From Eubacteriales bacterium (GTDB lineage: Bacteria; Bacillota; Clostridia; Lachnospirales; Lachnospiraceae), in assembly GCA_030524135.1 (NCBI GenBank), contig JAUNHA010000015.1, positions 7,868 through 49,471 on the forward strand: DNA of 41,604 nucleotides, given 5' to 3'. The position numbers and the translations under genes were made by a program. The notes beneath the pieces were generated by a model. It had not been told where the DNA came from. It searched no databases and was given only the letters and a program-made list of their open reading frames with translations. Numbering within the stretch: position 1 is the stretch's first letter; each line of letters opens with the position of its first letter. This document shows, one piece after another, positions 31,003 through 41,200 of the stretch.

Positions 31003-33153
31003 TTACAGCTCGAGGTCATAGCTTAAATAGACCTCCCTCGCATACGGACTCTGCTGGATATACGCGCGTATACGTTCCCGTATTTTGATTATTATATCAT
31101 GACTTCCATGCTTAATATATAAAATTTTTCTGTAAATGTCATTAACTTTGTATAGTCCCGCATTGCAGGGACCGATCAGCACCGCCCCGGTCTCATCCGC
31201 ATAAGGCTTTACCGCCTCCGACGCGTCCGCTGCCGCCGCTGAGAGCAGCGCTTCATCCGCAGACTGAAACCGCACGCCGAGCATGGCGACCACAGGCGGA
31301 TAGGAAAGGAGCCTCCGGAAGCTCATCTCCCGTTCATAAAAGGCATCATAATCCTGCACCGCTGCTGCCGCAACAGCATAATGGGACGGATCATAGCTCT
31401 GTATCACAACGTCCCCCGGCTCCGTGCCGCGTCCCGCTCTTCCGGAGGCCTGCATGAGAAGCTGGAAGGTGCGCTCGGATGCATCATATTCCGAAGCATA
31501 CAGAGACAGATCCGCCGCCAGTACGCCCACAAGCGTCACGTTCGGAAAATCATGTCCCTTTACGATCATCTGTGTTCCCAGCAGAATGTCCGCCTCCTGC
31601 TTCCTGAACGCATTCAGGATCCGCTCATGCGCGCCCTTTGCAGCAGTCGTGTCTGCATCCATGCGGAGAGTCCTTGCGGATGGAAACAGCTTCTTTATCT
31701 CTGTCTCCACCTTCTGCGTACCCGTTCCGAACGGCGCAATATAGCTGCTCCCGCATTCCGGACAGCGCGCCGGCATGGGCGCCTTATATCCGCAGTAGTG
31801 ACAGGAAAGCAGCGCCGCCTCCCGTTTTCCAGTCTGTCTGTCATAGTACCAGTTATTGTGTGCGGTCAGTGAAACATCACAGTGCGGGCATTTTACCACA
31901 AAGCCACAGCTTCTGCAGGAAACAAATCCCGCATAGCCGCGCCTGTTGATAAACAGCATGATCTGCCTGTGATGCATAAGCCGGTCTTCCATAAGCGCCC
32001 GCAGCTTCCCGGAAAAGAGACTCCTGTTTCCTGCCATGAGCTCCTCCCGCATATCGCTCACATGGATCTTCGGAAGCATTGCCCCCTGTACGGCACGGTT
32101 TTTAAGGCGGTAAAGCCTGTATGTGCCGGAGAGCGCCCGGCTGTAGGAAAGCATGGACGGCGTCGCGGAGCCAAGCAGCAGCATGGCGCCTGCAAGCCTT
32201 GCCCGAAGCATGGCAGCCTCCCTTGCGTCGTAGCGCGGCGAGGTATCGGAATGATACGCCCGTTCATGCTCCTCATCTATGATAATGAGCCCCAGATCTT
32301 CGAACGGAGCAAACAGCGCCGATCGCGGACCGACCATGACGTCGATCTGTCCCTTTCTCGCCTTTTCGTACTGCTCATATCGTTCCCCCGAGGAAAGCCG
32401 CGAATGCAGCACGGATACGCGGTCTCCGAAATAACGGGACAGCTCCCGGACCGTCTGATAGGTCAGAGAGATCTCCGGAATCAGGACGATGGATTTCAGT
32501 CCCTTTTGCTGCATATATTCGATCAGTCGGATATAGACCAGCGTTTTGCCGCTTCCCGTGATTCCGAACAAAAGCGAGGGGTGAAGCGCAGTCTGTGCAG
32601 CGCCCTCTTTCTTTCCCGCGTAAAACGCTTCATATCGCGTTTTCATGTCATGGAGCACAGCCGCCTGCTCCTCATTCAGTTGCGGCGGTTTTCCCGCAGC
32701 ACATCCGTCCACCGCATTTTCTGTCTCAAACAGTTCTTCCATGACAGCGACAGGATCCGTTCTGCGGCTGTTTTTCCGCACGGTATGCCGGACGGGCAGG
32801 ACAGTCTTCAGCGCCTGGTTCATCGTGCTTCCGTATTCTTCCGCAAGAAATCCGGCAAGCGTGATCATGTCGCCTTCCGCGCGCGTCGCTCCCTTCGACA
32901 GGGAAAGAATGTCCCTGATCTTTGCAGCGTCGTAGTCCGCCTCGCAGAGAAGCTCCGTCACATAACCGGTCCTCGGTTTTTTCGCATTTCCGAACGGAAT
33001 ATTGACGCGTACGCCCGGAACGATCTCCCCCTTCAGCGTCTCCGGAATCCGGTAGGTAAAGGCACGGTCCACGGCCTCCGCGGAACAGTCTACAATAATT
33101 TTTGCATACTGCGCCCCGCCGCCGCGTTCCTCTCCTGTGAACAGTTTCTGCAT
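31003..33153 (-). CDS. priA: Primosomal protein N' (replication restart helicase PriA)
   Basis: A 716-residue superfamily 2 helicase that reloads replisomes at collapsed forks. N-terminal 3'-DNA-binding domain (about 16-105, VDCSAEAVDRAFTYRIPE), P-loop FGITGSGKT, DEEH box (IIIDEEHERAYH), the paired-zinc insert with CRSCGFVVKCPHC and CHYCGYKAPMPARCPECG (eight cysteines), then helicase motifs V-VI (QMIVKGHDFPNVTLVG, QASGRAGRG). Start ATG at 33153 overlaps the murF stop by one base (TAATG), so translation is likely coupled. Confidence 0.96.
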   Translation of the reverse strand: MQKLFTGEERGGGAQYAKIIVDCSAEAVDRAFTYRIPETLKGEIVPGVRVNIPFGNAKKPRTGYVTELLCEADYDAAKIRDILSLSKGATRAEGDMITLAGFLAEEYGSTMNQALKTVLPVRHTVRKNSRRTDPVAVMEELFETENAVDGCAAGKPPQLNEEQAAVLHDMKTRYEAFYAGKKEGAAQTALHPSLLFGITGSGKTLVYIRLIEYMQQKGLKSIVLIPEISLTYQTVRELSRYFGDRVSVLHSRLSSGERYEQYEKARKGQIDVMVGPRSALFAPFEDLGLIIIDEEHERAYHSDTSPRYDAREAAMLRARLAGAMLLLGSATPSMLSYSRALSGTYRLYRLKNRAVQGAMLPKIHVSDMREELMAGNRSLFSGKLRALMEDRLMHHRQIMLFINRRGYAGFVSCRSCGFVVKCPHCDVSLTAHNNWYYDRQTGKREAALLSCHYCGYKAPMPARCPECGSSYIAPFGTGTQKVETEIKKLFPSARTLRMDADTTAAKGAHERILNAFRKQEADILLGTQMIVKGHDFPNVTLVGVLAADLSLYASEYDASERTFQLLMQASGRAGRGTEPGDVVIQSYDPSHYAVAAAAVQDYDAFYEREMSFRRLLSYPPVVAMLGVRFQSADEALLSAAAADASEAVKPYADETGAVLIGPCNAGLYKVNDIYRKILYIKHGSHDIIIKIRERIRAYIQQSPYAREVYLSYDLEL

Positions 33154-34634
33154 TACGCCTGCTCCCGCTTTGCCGAAAGCAGCGCGCTGACTGCCGTCTT
33201 AAGCCCCATGCCGTTCGAGCCCTTAAAAAGCACCGTATCACCCGGCTTTAACGTTTCGGTGAGTGCCGCGGAAAGCGCCTCCAGACTGTCAAAATGCCGG
33301 ATCTGCGGCACATCTTCCATCTTATTTTCACGGCAGGCTTCTCCGATGTGAACGGAAAGCGGTCCGTAAAGCCAGAGCATATCGAGCGGAAGCTTCCGTT
33401 CGCGGATAAATTCGCCCACCTCTCTGTGGTAACCGGCTTCTTTCTCCCCAAGCTCAAGCATATCCGCAAGTACCGCTACGCGTCTTCCCGCGGATGGCAG
33501 GTCGCAGAGCACCGTAAGCCCTGCCTTCATGGAAGCGGGTGCAGCATTGTAGCTGTCGTCAATGATCCGGATGCCGCCTGCCTCTTCGATCTCGCCTCTG
33601 CCGCCGACGCCGTGGAATTCTGAGAGCGCCACCGACGCTTTTTCCGCATCTACTCCGAAATAGAAAGCCGCTGCCACCGACGCAAGCGCATTCAGCACGA
33701 TGTGCATGCCCGGCACGCTCAGACTGCAGTTATATTCTGAAACACTTCCATCCGCATGCCGTCTGCGGATCACAAACTGCGGAAGCCCTTTGGAAAGCGT
33801 GATCTTCTCAGCGCGCCAGTCCGCATTTTCTCCGGTCCCATAAAAAATGATCGGAATCCTTCGTCCCTCCGCGATCCCGTAAGCATGTATTTTTTCCTCC
33901 GTGAGCTCACAGAGCATTTTGTCGTCTCCATTCAGGAAAAGCGGCGCTCCGTCCGGCATCCCGTCCAGAATGTGAAGCTTCTGGATCAGGATGTTTTCCT
34001 GTGTCCCAAGCTGGTTGATATGGGAGATGCCGATATTGGTCATGACCGCGGCATCCACCCGCGCCACTTCGGAAATCCGGCTCATCTCCCCGAACTCGGA
34101 CATGCCAAGCTCGATCACGCCGATCTCAGCGTCCGCATCTGTCTCCGTGACCGTGATCGGTACGCCCACCTGGGAATTGGAATTCCCCTTCGTCGCATAG
34201 ACACGTTTTCCCGCGGAAAGCGCACAGGCGATCATCTCTCTCGTCGTCGTCTTTCCGACGGAGCCCGTCACGCCGATCAGCGGAATGCGCACCCTCTTTT
34301 CCCGGTACCAGCGGCCGAGCGCCTGGAGCGCGGCACGCGTATCCTCAACTTCGATCAGCGCTGCGGACGGATCGCGGTCAAGAACCGCCTGAAGCGCTGT
34401 ATCCTTCAGGAGCTCCGGGCTCTTCCATGAAGTAAGCGCACAGACCGCGCCCGCGGAAAATGCACCTGAAAGAAACCGGTGTGCATCCACGCGCTCGCCG
34501 ATGATCGGGACAAAGAGATCATCTCCCGCCATTTTATTTGAATTCAGACTGATATGACGCACCATACGCGTCTCATCTCCGCAAAGGAGCCTGCCGCCGC
34601 AGGCCTCCGCCACCTGTTTTACCGTAAGTTCCAT
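33153..34634 (-). CDS. murF: UDP-N-acetylmuramoyl-tripeptide--D-alanyl-D-alanine ligase
   Basis: A 493-residue Mur ligase making the UDP-MurNAc-pentapeptide. N-terminal substrate domain (MELTVKQVAEACGG ... SLNSNKM), ATP loop GVTGSVGKTTTREM, central NSQVGVPITVTE and IGVIELGMSEFGEMSRIS (MurF-specific), DDSYNAAPASMKA and a C-terminal domain with FKGSNGMGLK. The frame extends to 34670, but ATG at 34634 has GGAGCAG 6 nt upstream and the family N-terminus. It heads the priA-to-rpe cluster, placing wall synthesis in the same transcript as the PASTA kinase that monitors it. Confidence 0.94.
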   Translation of the reverse strand: MELTVKQVAEACGGRLLCGDETRMVRHISLNSNKMAGDDLFVPIIGERVDAHRFLSGAFSAGAVCALTSWKSPELLKDTALQAVLDRDPSAALIEVEDTRAALQALGRWYREKRVRIPLIGVTGSVGKTTTREMIACALSAGKRVYATKGNSNSQVGVPITVTETDADAEIGVIELGMSEFGEMSRISEVARVDAAVMTNIGISHINQLGTQENILIQKLHILDGMPDGAPLFLNGDDKMLCELTEEKIHAYGIAEGRRIPIIFYGTGENADWRAEKITLSKGLPQFVIRRRHADGSVSEYNCSLSVPGMHIVLNALASVAAAFYFGVDAEKASVALSEFHGVGGRGEIEEAGGIRIIDDSYNAAPASMKAGLTVLCDLPSAGRRVAVLADMLELGEKEAGYHREVGEFIRERKLPLDMLWLYGPLSVHIGEACRENKMEDVPQIRHFDSLEALSAALTETLKPGDTVLFKGSNGMGLKTAVSALLSAKREQA

Positions 34635-34697
34635 ATTGACTGCTCCAATTTGTTTACATTTTACTGCCATAGCGGTTTCCCGCCGCTCATTCCGATA

Positions 34698-34706
34698 AGT
34701 ATATCA
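34698..34706 (-). promoter_or_regulatory. Extended -10 promoter of murF
   Basis: On the minus strand TGATATACT (34706-34698): a TATACT -10 with the TG of an extended -10; no clear -35. Start near 34691, leader about 57 nt. It is the only promoter I can see for the murF-priA-...-rpe series. Confidence 0.55.
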
Positions 34707-34794
34707 CAAAAAGTAAAATAAGGGATTGTTTTTGCCCGTGATTTTGATTATTCTAATAGAGGGTATAACACTACTGCTTAAGCGAGGTATGAAG

Positions 34795-35655
34795 ATGAAA
34801 CCGATCAAAGAAGGAAAAGTCCGTGAGATTTATGACAATGGCGACAGCCTGATCATGGTTGCGACAGACCGTATCAGCTGCTTTGATGTCATTCTCCACA
34901 ACACCGTTACCAAGAAGGGCACCGTGCTCACGCAGATGTCCAAATTCTGGTTCGACATGACAAAGGATATTCTGCCGAACCACATGATCTCCACTGACGT
35001 AAACGATATGCCGGAGTTCTTCCGGACACCGGAATTTGAAGGAAAGAGCATGATGTGCAAAAAGCTCGAGATGCTTCCGATCGAATGCATCGTCCGCGGC
35101 TACATCACCGGCAGCGGCTGGGCAAGCTATGAAAAGGACGGCACCGTCTGCGGCATCAGACTTCCGGAGGGCTTAAAGGAATCCGACAAGCTGCCGGAGC
35201 CGATCTACACCCCGTCCACCAAGGCCGAGATCGGTGACCATGACGAGAATATCTCCTATGAGCAGAGCATCGCGCATCTTGAAAAGCTTTTCCCGGGCAA
35301 GGGCGAGGAATATGCACAGAAGCTCCGCGACTATACGATCGCTCTTTACAAGAAGTGCGCGGACTACGCGCTTTCCCGCGGCATCATCATTGCGGACACG
35401 AAGTTTGAGTTCGGTCTCGATGAAAACGGCAATATCGTCATCGGCGACGAGATGCTGACACCGGACAGCTCCCGCTTCTGGCCTGCCGAGGGCTATGAGC
35501 CGGGTCACAGCCAGCCTTCCTTTGACAAGCAGTTCGCACGCGACTGGCTCAAGGCAAATCCGGGCAATGACTGGACGCTGCCGGAGGATGTCGTACAGAA
35601 GACGATCGACAAATATCTGCAGGCATATGAGCTTCTGACCGGAGAGAAACTGTAA
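34795..35655 (+). CDS. purC: Phosphoribosylaminoimidazole-succinocarboxamide synthase (SAICAR synthetase)
   Basis: A 286-residue enzyme of purine synthesis that joins aspartate to CAIR. KEGKVREIYDNGDSLIMVATDRISCFD at the N-terminus (quoted in part), PIECIVRGYITGSGWASY, TPSTKAEIGDHDENIS and DTKFEFGLDENGNI are diagnostic; it is the longer PurC form common in clostridia. Earlier in-frame ATGs exist (34726, 34789), but AGCGAGG at 34781-34787 is spaced 7 nt from ATG 34795, and that start gives the normal N-terminus. It stands alone on the plus strand with its own terminator; other pur genes are not in the window. A weak TATAAC at 34764-34769 could be its -10. No purine riboswitch is visible in the short upstream gap. 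Confidence 0.95.
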   Translation: MKPIKEGKVREIYDNGDSLIMVATDRISCFDVILHNTVTKKGTVLTQMSKFWFDMTKDILPNHMISTDVNDMPEFFRTPEFEGKSMMCKKLEMLPIECIVRGYITGSGWASYEKDGTVCGIRLPEGLKESDKLPEPIYTPSTKAEIGDHDENISYEQSIAHLEKLFPGKGEEYAQKLRDYTIALYKKCADYALSRGIIIADTKFEFGLDENGNIVIGDEMLTPDSSRFWPAEGYEPGHSQPSFDKQFARDWLKANPGNDWTLPEDVVQKTIDKYLQAYELLTGEKL

Positions 35656-35677
35656 GCTTTACTGCATCACAAAATAC

Positions 35678-35714
35678 GGAGGATGAGACCCGCATGGATC
35701 CCATCCTCCTTTTT
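35678..35714 (+). terminator. Intrinsic terminator after purC
   Basis: GGAGGATG (35678-35685) pairs with CATCCTCC (35702-35709), followed by TTTTT. It lies 22 nt after the purC stop and 28 nt from the convergent glgP stop, where the reverse T-tract (GTATTTTG) is weaker but may also work. Confidence 0.85.
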
Positions 35715-35742
35715 GTTTCGAATTCATCAAACCATTTTTATA

Positions 35743-38208
35743 TTATTTTCCAAGCGTAAGCTGTTCAAGATGCCAGATTTCTTCGGCATACTCCTCGATC
35801 GTGCGGTCAGAGGAGAACTTTCCGCCGTTTGCGATGTTGATGAGCGATGCCTTCACCCACCAGTCCTGATCCCTGTACTTCTTATCCACAGCATTATGCG
35901 CCTCGCAGTAGCTCCTGAAGTCCTTCAGAATAAAATACTGATCGGCAATGCCGCCCGCAGACTGACGGTTAAGCAGCGAATTGTAAATGTCGCGGAACCG
36001 CTCCGTGTCGTCCGGCGAATAGAAGCCGTTCACAAGCTGCATCAGCACCTTGCGGATCTCCGGATCGGAATTGAAGATCTCCATCGGCTCGTAGCTTCTG
36101 TCCTTCTCGAGGCGGATGACCTCATCTGCTGAAAGTCCGAAGATAAATGCATTCTCTTTTCCGGCTTCCGCCACGATCTCGATATTCGCGCCGTCCATCG
36201 TACCGAGCGTCAGCGCGCCATTTAACATGAACTTCATGTTGGACGTGCCCGAAGCCTCCTTTGAAGCGGTCGAGATCTGCTCGGAAACATCCGCCGCCGG
36301 GAAGATCAGCTCCGCGTTCGACACCTTATAGTCCTCGATAAATACGACCTTCAGCTTATCTCCTATCGTCTTGTCATTGTTGACCACGTCGGCCACGGCA
36401 TTGATGAGCTTGATCGTCATCTTCGCCCTGTAATAGCCCGGCGCCGCCTTTGCACCGAAGATAAATGTACGCGGTACGATATCAAGCTCCGGATTCTCCT
36501 TGAGCTGGTTGTACAGATACATCACGTGCAGAATGTTCATAAGCTGGCGCTTATACTCGTGCAGACGCTTTACCTGTACGTCAAAGATGGAATTCGGATC
36601 TACCTCGATGCCGTTGTGTTCCTTAATATAGCCCGCAAGTCTTACCTTATTCTCGTATTTGATCTTCTTAAGCTCCTCAAGTGCCTTCTTGTCATCCTTA
36701 AGCTCCTCAAGCTTTTTCAGCTCCGTGAGCTTTGTGATCCAGCCCTTGCCGATATGCTTTGTGATCCAGTCGGAAAGCAGCGGGTTTGCATGCAGCATGA
36801 AACGCCTCTGCGTAATGCCGTTCGTCTTATTGGAAAACTTCTCCGGCCACAGCTCATAGAAATCCTTAAATACTTCCTTCTCAAGAATCTCCGTATGAAT
36901 GGCGGCAACGCCATTCACAGAATAGCTGCCGATGATTGCCATGTTCGCCATGCGTACCTTGCCGTCCCAGAGGATGTCCATCGCCCTGTGCTTCTCCGTG
37001 CTCACACCGACACAGCCGTAGCGCGCATCGATATCAAGCGCAAACCTGCGGTTCATCTCTTCAACGATCTGGTAGATACGCGGGAGCAGTCTCTGGAACA
37101 GATCCACCGGCCACTTTTCAAGCGCCTCCGACATGATCGTATGGTTGGTAAATGCACAGGAGTGCGTCGTAATATACCACGCATCATCCCATTCAAGATG
37201 ATACCCGTCAAGCAGAATACGCATGAGCTCCGGTACAGCAAGCGTCGGATGCGTATCATTCATATGGAACACAGCCTTGTTCGGAAGATCATGGATATCG
37301 CTGTGCGTCTCCATAAACCTCCTGATCGCACGCTGCAGGGAAGCGGATACAAAGAAGTACTGCTGCCGCAGGCGAAGCTCCTTTCCGGAAATATGATTGT
37401 CGTTCGGATAGAGCACGTCTACGATCGTCTTCGCAAGGTTTGCCTGCGCGACCGCGCGGTCATAATTTCCCTTGTCAAACTCATCGAGCTTAAATGCCTC
37501 GATCGGCTCCGCGTCCCAGACGCGCAGCGTATTGACCATGCTGTTATTGTATCCGACGATCGGTATATCATACGGCACGGCGCGCACGGACTGATAGCCC
37601 TTTTGCACAAAATGCACGCGCTGTCCGTCCCATTCCGTATCGACGTAACCGCCGAACTTTACTTCACATGCATACTCGCTTCTCTTGATCTCAAACGGAT
37701 ATCCGTTTTTCAGCCAGTTGTCAGGCACCTCCACCTGGAAGCCGTTCTCGATCTTCTGGCGGAACAGGCCGTAGCGGTAGCGTATGCCGCAGCCATAAGC
37801 CGGGTAGGAAAGCGTGGAAAGGGAATCGAGGAAACATGCCGCCAGTCTTCCGAGACCGCCGTTTCCAAGCGCCGGATCCGGCTCCTGATCCTCCAGCGTA
37901 TTCAGATCCAGACCGAGCTCTGACAGCGCCTTTTTTACCTCCGTCTCTCTGCAGAGATTGATGAGGTTATTGCCGAGCGCGCGTCCCTCCAGAAATTCCA
38001 TTGACAGATAGTAAAGAATCTTTGCGTCCTGTTTTCTGGATGCCTTATGGCAGTCGATCCAGTCGTCCACGATCCAGTCCTCTACAACGGAGGAGACAGC
38101 CTGAAACAGCTGCTCCTTCGTTGCGTCGTCCAGTTCCTTGCGGAAGAGGGAGCGGACGGCAGAACGTACCTCCTGTTTGAACACTTCCTTATCAAACTTT
38201 TTCTTCAT
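35743..38208 (-). CDS. glgP: Glycogen/starch/alpha-glucan phosphorylase
   Basis: An 821-residue GT35 phosphorylase releasing glucose-1-phosphate from glycogen or maltodextrins. Conserved: DQEPDPALGNGGLGRLAACFLDS (quoted in part), PYDIPIVGYNN, NDTHPTLAVPELMR, VKRLHEYKRQLMN, and the PLP lysine in EASGTSNMKFMLNG, followed by GTMDGANIEI. Length and order are full and normal. The frame opens at 38223, but ATG at 38208 has GAGGGA 7 nt upstream. It starts 26 nt after the ileS stop, so it may be read through from the ileS promoter; no separate promoter is evident. No other glycogen genes are nearby. Confidence 0.95.
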   Translation of the reverse strand: MKKKFDKEVFKQEVRSAVRSLFRKELDDATKEQLFQAVSSVVEDWIVDDWIDCHKASRKQDAKILYYLSMEFLEGRALGNNLINLCRETEVKKALSELGLDLNTLEDQEPDPALGNGGLGRLAACFLDSLSTLSYPAYGCGIRYRYGLFRQKIENGFQVEVPDNWLKNGYPFEIKRSEYACEVKFGGYVDTEWDGQRVHFVQKGYQSVRAVPYDIPIVGYNNSMVNTLRVWDAEPIEAFKLDEFDKGNYDRAVAQANLAKTIVDVLYPNDNHISGKELRLRQQYFFVSASLQRAIRRFMETHSDIHDLPNKAVFHMNDTHPTLAVPELMRILLDGYHLEWDDAWYITTHSCAFTNHTIMSEALEKWPVDLFQRLLPRIYQIVEEMNRRFALDIDARYGCVGVSTEKHRAMDILWDGKVRMANMAIIGSYSVNGVAAIHTEILEKEVFKDFYELWPEKFSNKTNGITQRRFMLHANPLLSDWITKHIGKGWITKLTELKKLEELKDDKKALEELKKIKYENKVRLAGYIKEHNGIEVDPNSIFDVQVKRLHEYKRQLMNILHVMYLYNQLKENPELDIVPRTFIFGAKAAPGYYRAKMTIKLINAVADVVNNDKTIGDKLKVVFIEDYKVSNAELIFPAADVSEQISTASKEASGTSNMKFMLNGALTLGTMDGANIEIVAEAGKENAFIFGLSADEVIRLEKDRSYEPMEIFNSDPEIRKVLMQLVNGFYSPDDTERFRDIYNSLLNRQSAGGIADQYFILKDFRSYCEAHNAVDKKYRDQDWWVKASLINIANGGKFSSDRTIEEYAEEIWHLEQLTLGK

Positions 38209-38234
38209 TATGGTATCCCTCATTTCCGAAGCCG

Positions 38235-41200
38235 TTAAAGCTTCTCAACGCCGAGCGTTACCGCTTCTCCATTGATGTCCCATTCCTTCTGATAGCCTGA
38301 AAGCGTTCCGCAGATAATTTCGTCAGCCATGCAGTCATGGCAGATATTTTCCTTATGAGTTTCAATTACTTCCGTTATTTTTTCTGTTCCCTCAGCGCTT
38401 ATGCGGATGTGGTCCATGACCTCAAAGCCGGCCTCCTTACGCATGGTCTGCACCTTGGAGATGATCTCACGCATAAAGCCCTCGTCGATGAGCTCTGCAG
38501 TCAGATTTGTATCGAGTACGACCGTCACATACTGGTCTTCCTCCGTCACAAAGCCGCCCTGCTTCGACACGTCGATCAGGAGATCATCCTTCGTAAGCTC
38601 TACCTTCGTGCCGTCCGGCGCATCAAACTTAAGCACACCGTCCGCATTCAGATCGTCCATCGCCTTATTTCCATCGATATCAGCGAGATACTGACGGATG
38701 AAGCCGAGGTTCTTTCCATACTTCGGGCCGACCGTCTTTAACTGCGGCTTGAAGGTATATGAGGTGAACTCGCGCACGTCCTCACGGAATACGACCTGCT
38801 TTACATTGAGCTCGTCCTCAATGATCTCGACATAGAACGGCGCAAGCGCATTCTTTGCCTTCACGTACATCGTGCCGATCGGCTGGCGGTTCTTAAGTCC
38901 GGACGTATTTCTCGCCGCGCGGCCGAGGATAACGATGTCAAGCACCTCGTCCATATCGCGCTCGAGCGCCTCGTCCACATGCTTTGCATCGTAAACCGGG
39001 AAATCACACAGATGCACGGATTCCTTGGCCGAGGTATCAACAGTACGGATCATGTTCTGATAAATGAGCTCCGTCATAAACGGGATGAACGGCGCCGCGC
39101 AGAGCACGGTGTTTTTAAGCGCTGTAAAGAGCGTCATGTAAGCATTGATCTTGTCCTGCTCCATGCCCTTTGCCCAGAAACGCTCACGGCTTCTGCGGAC
39201 ATACCAGTTGGAGAGATCATCCACGAATACCTCCAGCGCCTTGCAGGCCTCCGGAATGCGGTAAGCCGCCATATTTTCATCCACGCCCTTGATCATGGTA
39301 TTCATCTTGGAAAGGATCCAGCGGTCCATGACCGGAAGCTTATCATAGTCAAGCGTATACTTCGTCGGATCAAAGCTGTCGATATTTGCGTACAGAATAT
39401 AGAACGCATAGGTATTCCACAGCGTGCCGAGGAATTTTCTCTGTCCCTCCGTCACAGCCTTTCCGTAGAAACGGTTCGGCAGCCACGGAGCGGAATTCGT
39501 GAAGAAATACCAGCGGATCGCATCCGCGCCGAACTCATCGAGCGCCGCCATCGGATCGACGGCATTGCCCTTGGACTTTGACATCTTCTGTCCGTTCTCA
39601 TCCTGCACGTGACCGAGTACGATGACATTCTCATACGGCGCCTTGTTAAAGAGGAGCGTCGATTCGGCAAGCAGGGAATAGAACCAGCCTCTCGTCTGAT
39701 CCACTGCCTCGGAAATAAACTGCGCCGGGAACTCCTTGTGGAAGAGCTCCTGGTTTTCAAACGGATAGTGATGCTGTGCAAACGGCATCGCGCCCGAATC
39801 GAACCAGCAGTCGATTACCTCCGGCACGCGGTGCATGGGCTTTCCGCACTTCGGGCAGGTGATCTCCACCTTGTCGATGTACGGACGGTGCAGCTCGATG
39901 TTGTCTCCCTCATAGCCCTTGTCGCCGGCAGCCTTCAGCTCAGCCAGCACCTCATCATAGTTCGGGCTCATCTTCTTAAGCTCTTCACGGCTTCCGATGC
40001 AGTGACGCTCGCCGCACTCGCACTCCCAGACCGGAAGCGGTGTGCCCCAGTAACGGTTTCTTGAAAGCGCCCAGTCCTGCACGTTCTCAAGCCAGTCGCC
40101 GAAACGGCCCTTGCCGATGCTCTCCGGGATCCAGTTGATCGTATTGTTGTTGCGGATAAGGTCATCTCTCACCGCGCTCATCTTGATGTACCAGGATTCC
40201 CTTGCATAGTAGAGAAGCGGCGTACCGCATCTCCAGCAGTGCGGGTAGGAGTGCTCGAATACAGGAGCCTCCTGCAGAAGACCTCTCTCCTCAAGGTCTT
40301 CAATGACCATCGGATCTGCCTTCTTGACAAAGACGCCCTCCCACTTCGGGTTGCCCGTCATATTGCCCTTTTCATCTACGAGCTGTACGAACGGAAGATC
40401 ATACTTTCTTCCGACGCGGGCATCATCCTCACCAAATGCAGGCGCGGTATGTACGATGCCGGTACCGTCTTCCATGGTTACATAGGTATCGCTTACGACA
40501 CGGAAGCCCTTCTTATGCTGCTTTTCCGCGATCTCCGCCGCCTTCGGATAGAGCGGCTCATATTCCTTTCCGACAAGCTCCTCGCCCTTATAGCGCGCGA
40601 GCACCTCGGTATCCTCCCCGAGCACCTTTTCGCAGAGTGCTTCCGCGATATAGTAAACTCTGCCGTCCTTATTATTCTTTACCTTTACATACTCGTCGTC
40701 CGGATGCACGCAGAGCGCGACGTTTGACGGAAGGGTCCACGGCGTCGTCGTCCAGGCGAGAATATAGGCATCCTCGTCCTTTACCTTGAAGCGCACGATC
40801 GCGGAGCGTTCCTTGACGTCCTTATAGCCCTGTGCCACCTCGTGTGAGGAAAGCGGCGTGCCGCAGCGCGGACAGTACGGTACGATCTTAAAGCCCTTGT
40901 ACAGGAGGCCCTTGTTCCAGATCTCCTTAAGCGCCCACCACTCGGACTCGATATAGTCATTGTAATAGGTTACATACGGATGCTCCATGTCCGCCCAGAA
41001 GCCCACGGTAAAGGAGAAGTCCTCCCACATACCCTTGTACTTCCAGACATTTTCCTTGCAGAGCTCAATAAAAGGAGCTATGCCGTAGGATTCGATCTGT
41101 TCCTTACCGTTGATGCCGATCTGCTTTTCCACCTCCAGCTCAACCGGAAGTCCGTGCGTATCCCAGCCTGCCTTTCTCGGGACCATCTTTCCCTTCATGG

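Noticed and set aside
31882..33351. Long open frame antisense to priA (about 490 codons)
   Set aside because: Shadow of priA/murF; no domain or start signals.
36526..37923. Long open frame antisense to glgP (about 465 codons)
   Set aside because: Shadow frame; the opposite strand encodes a complete phosphorylase.
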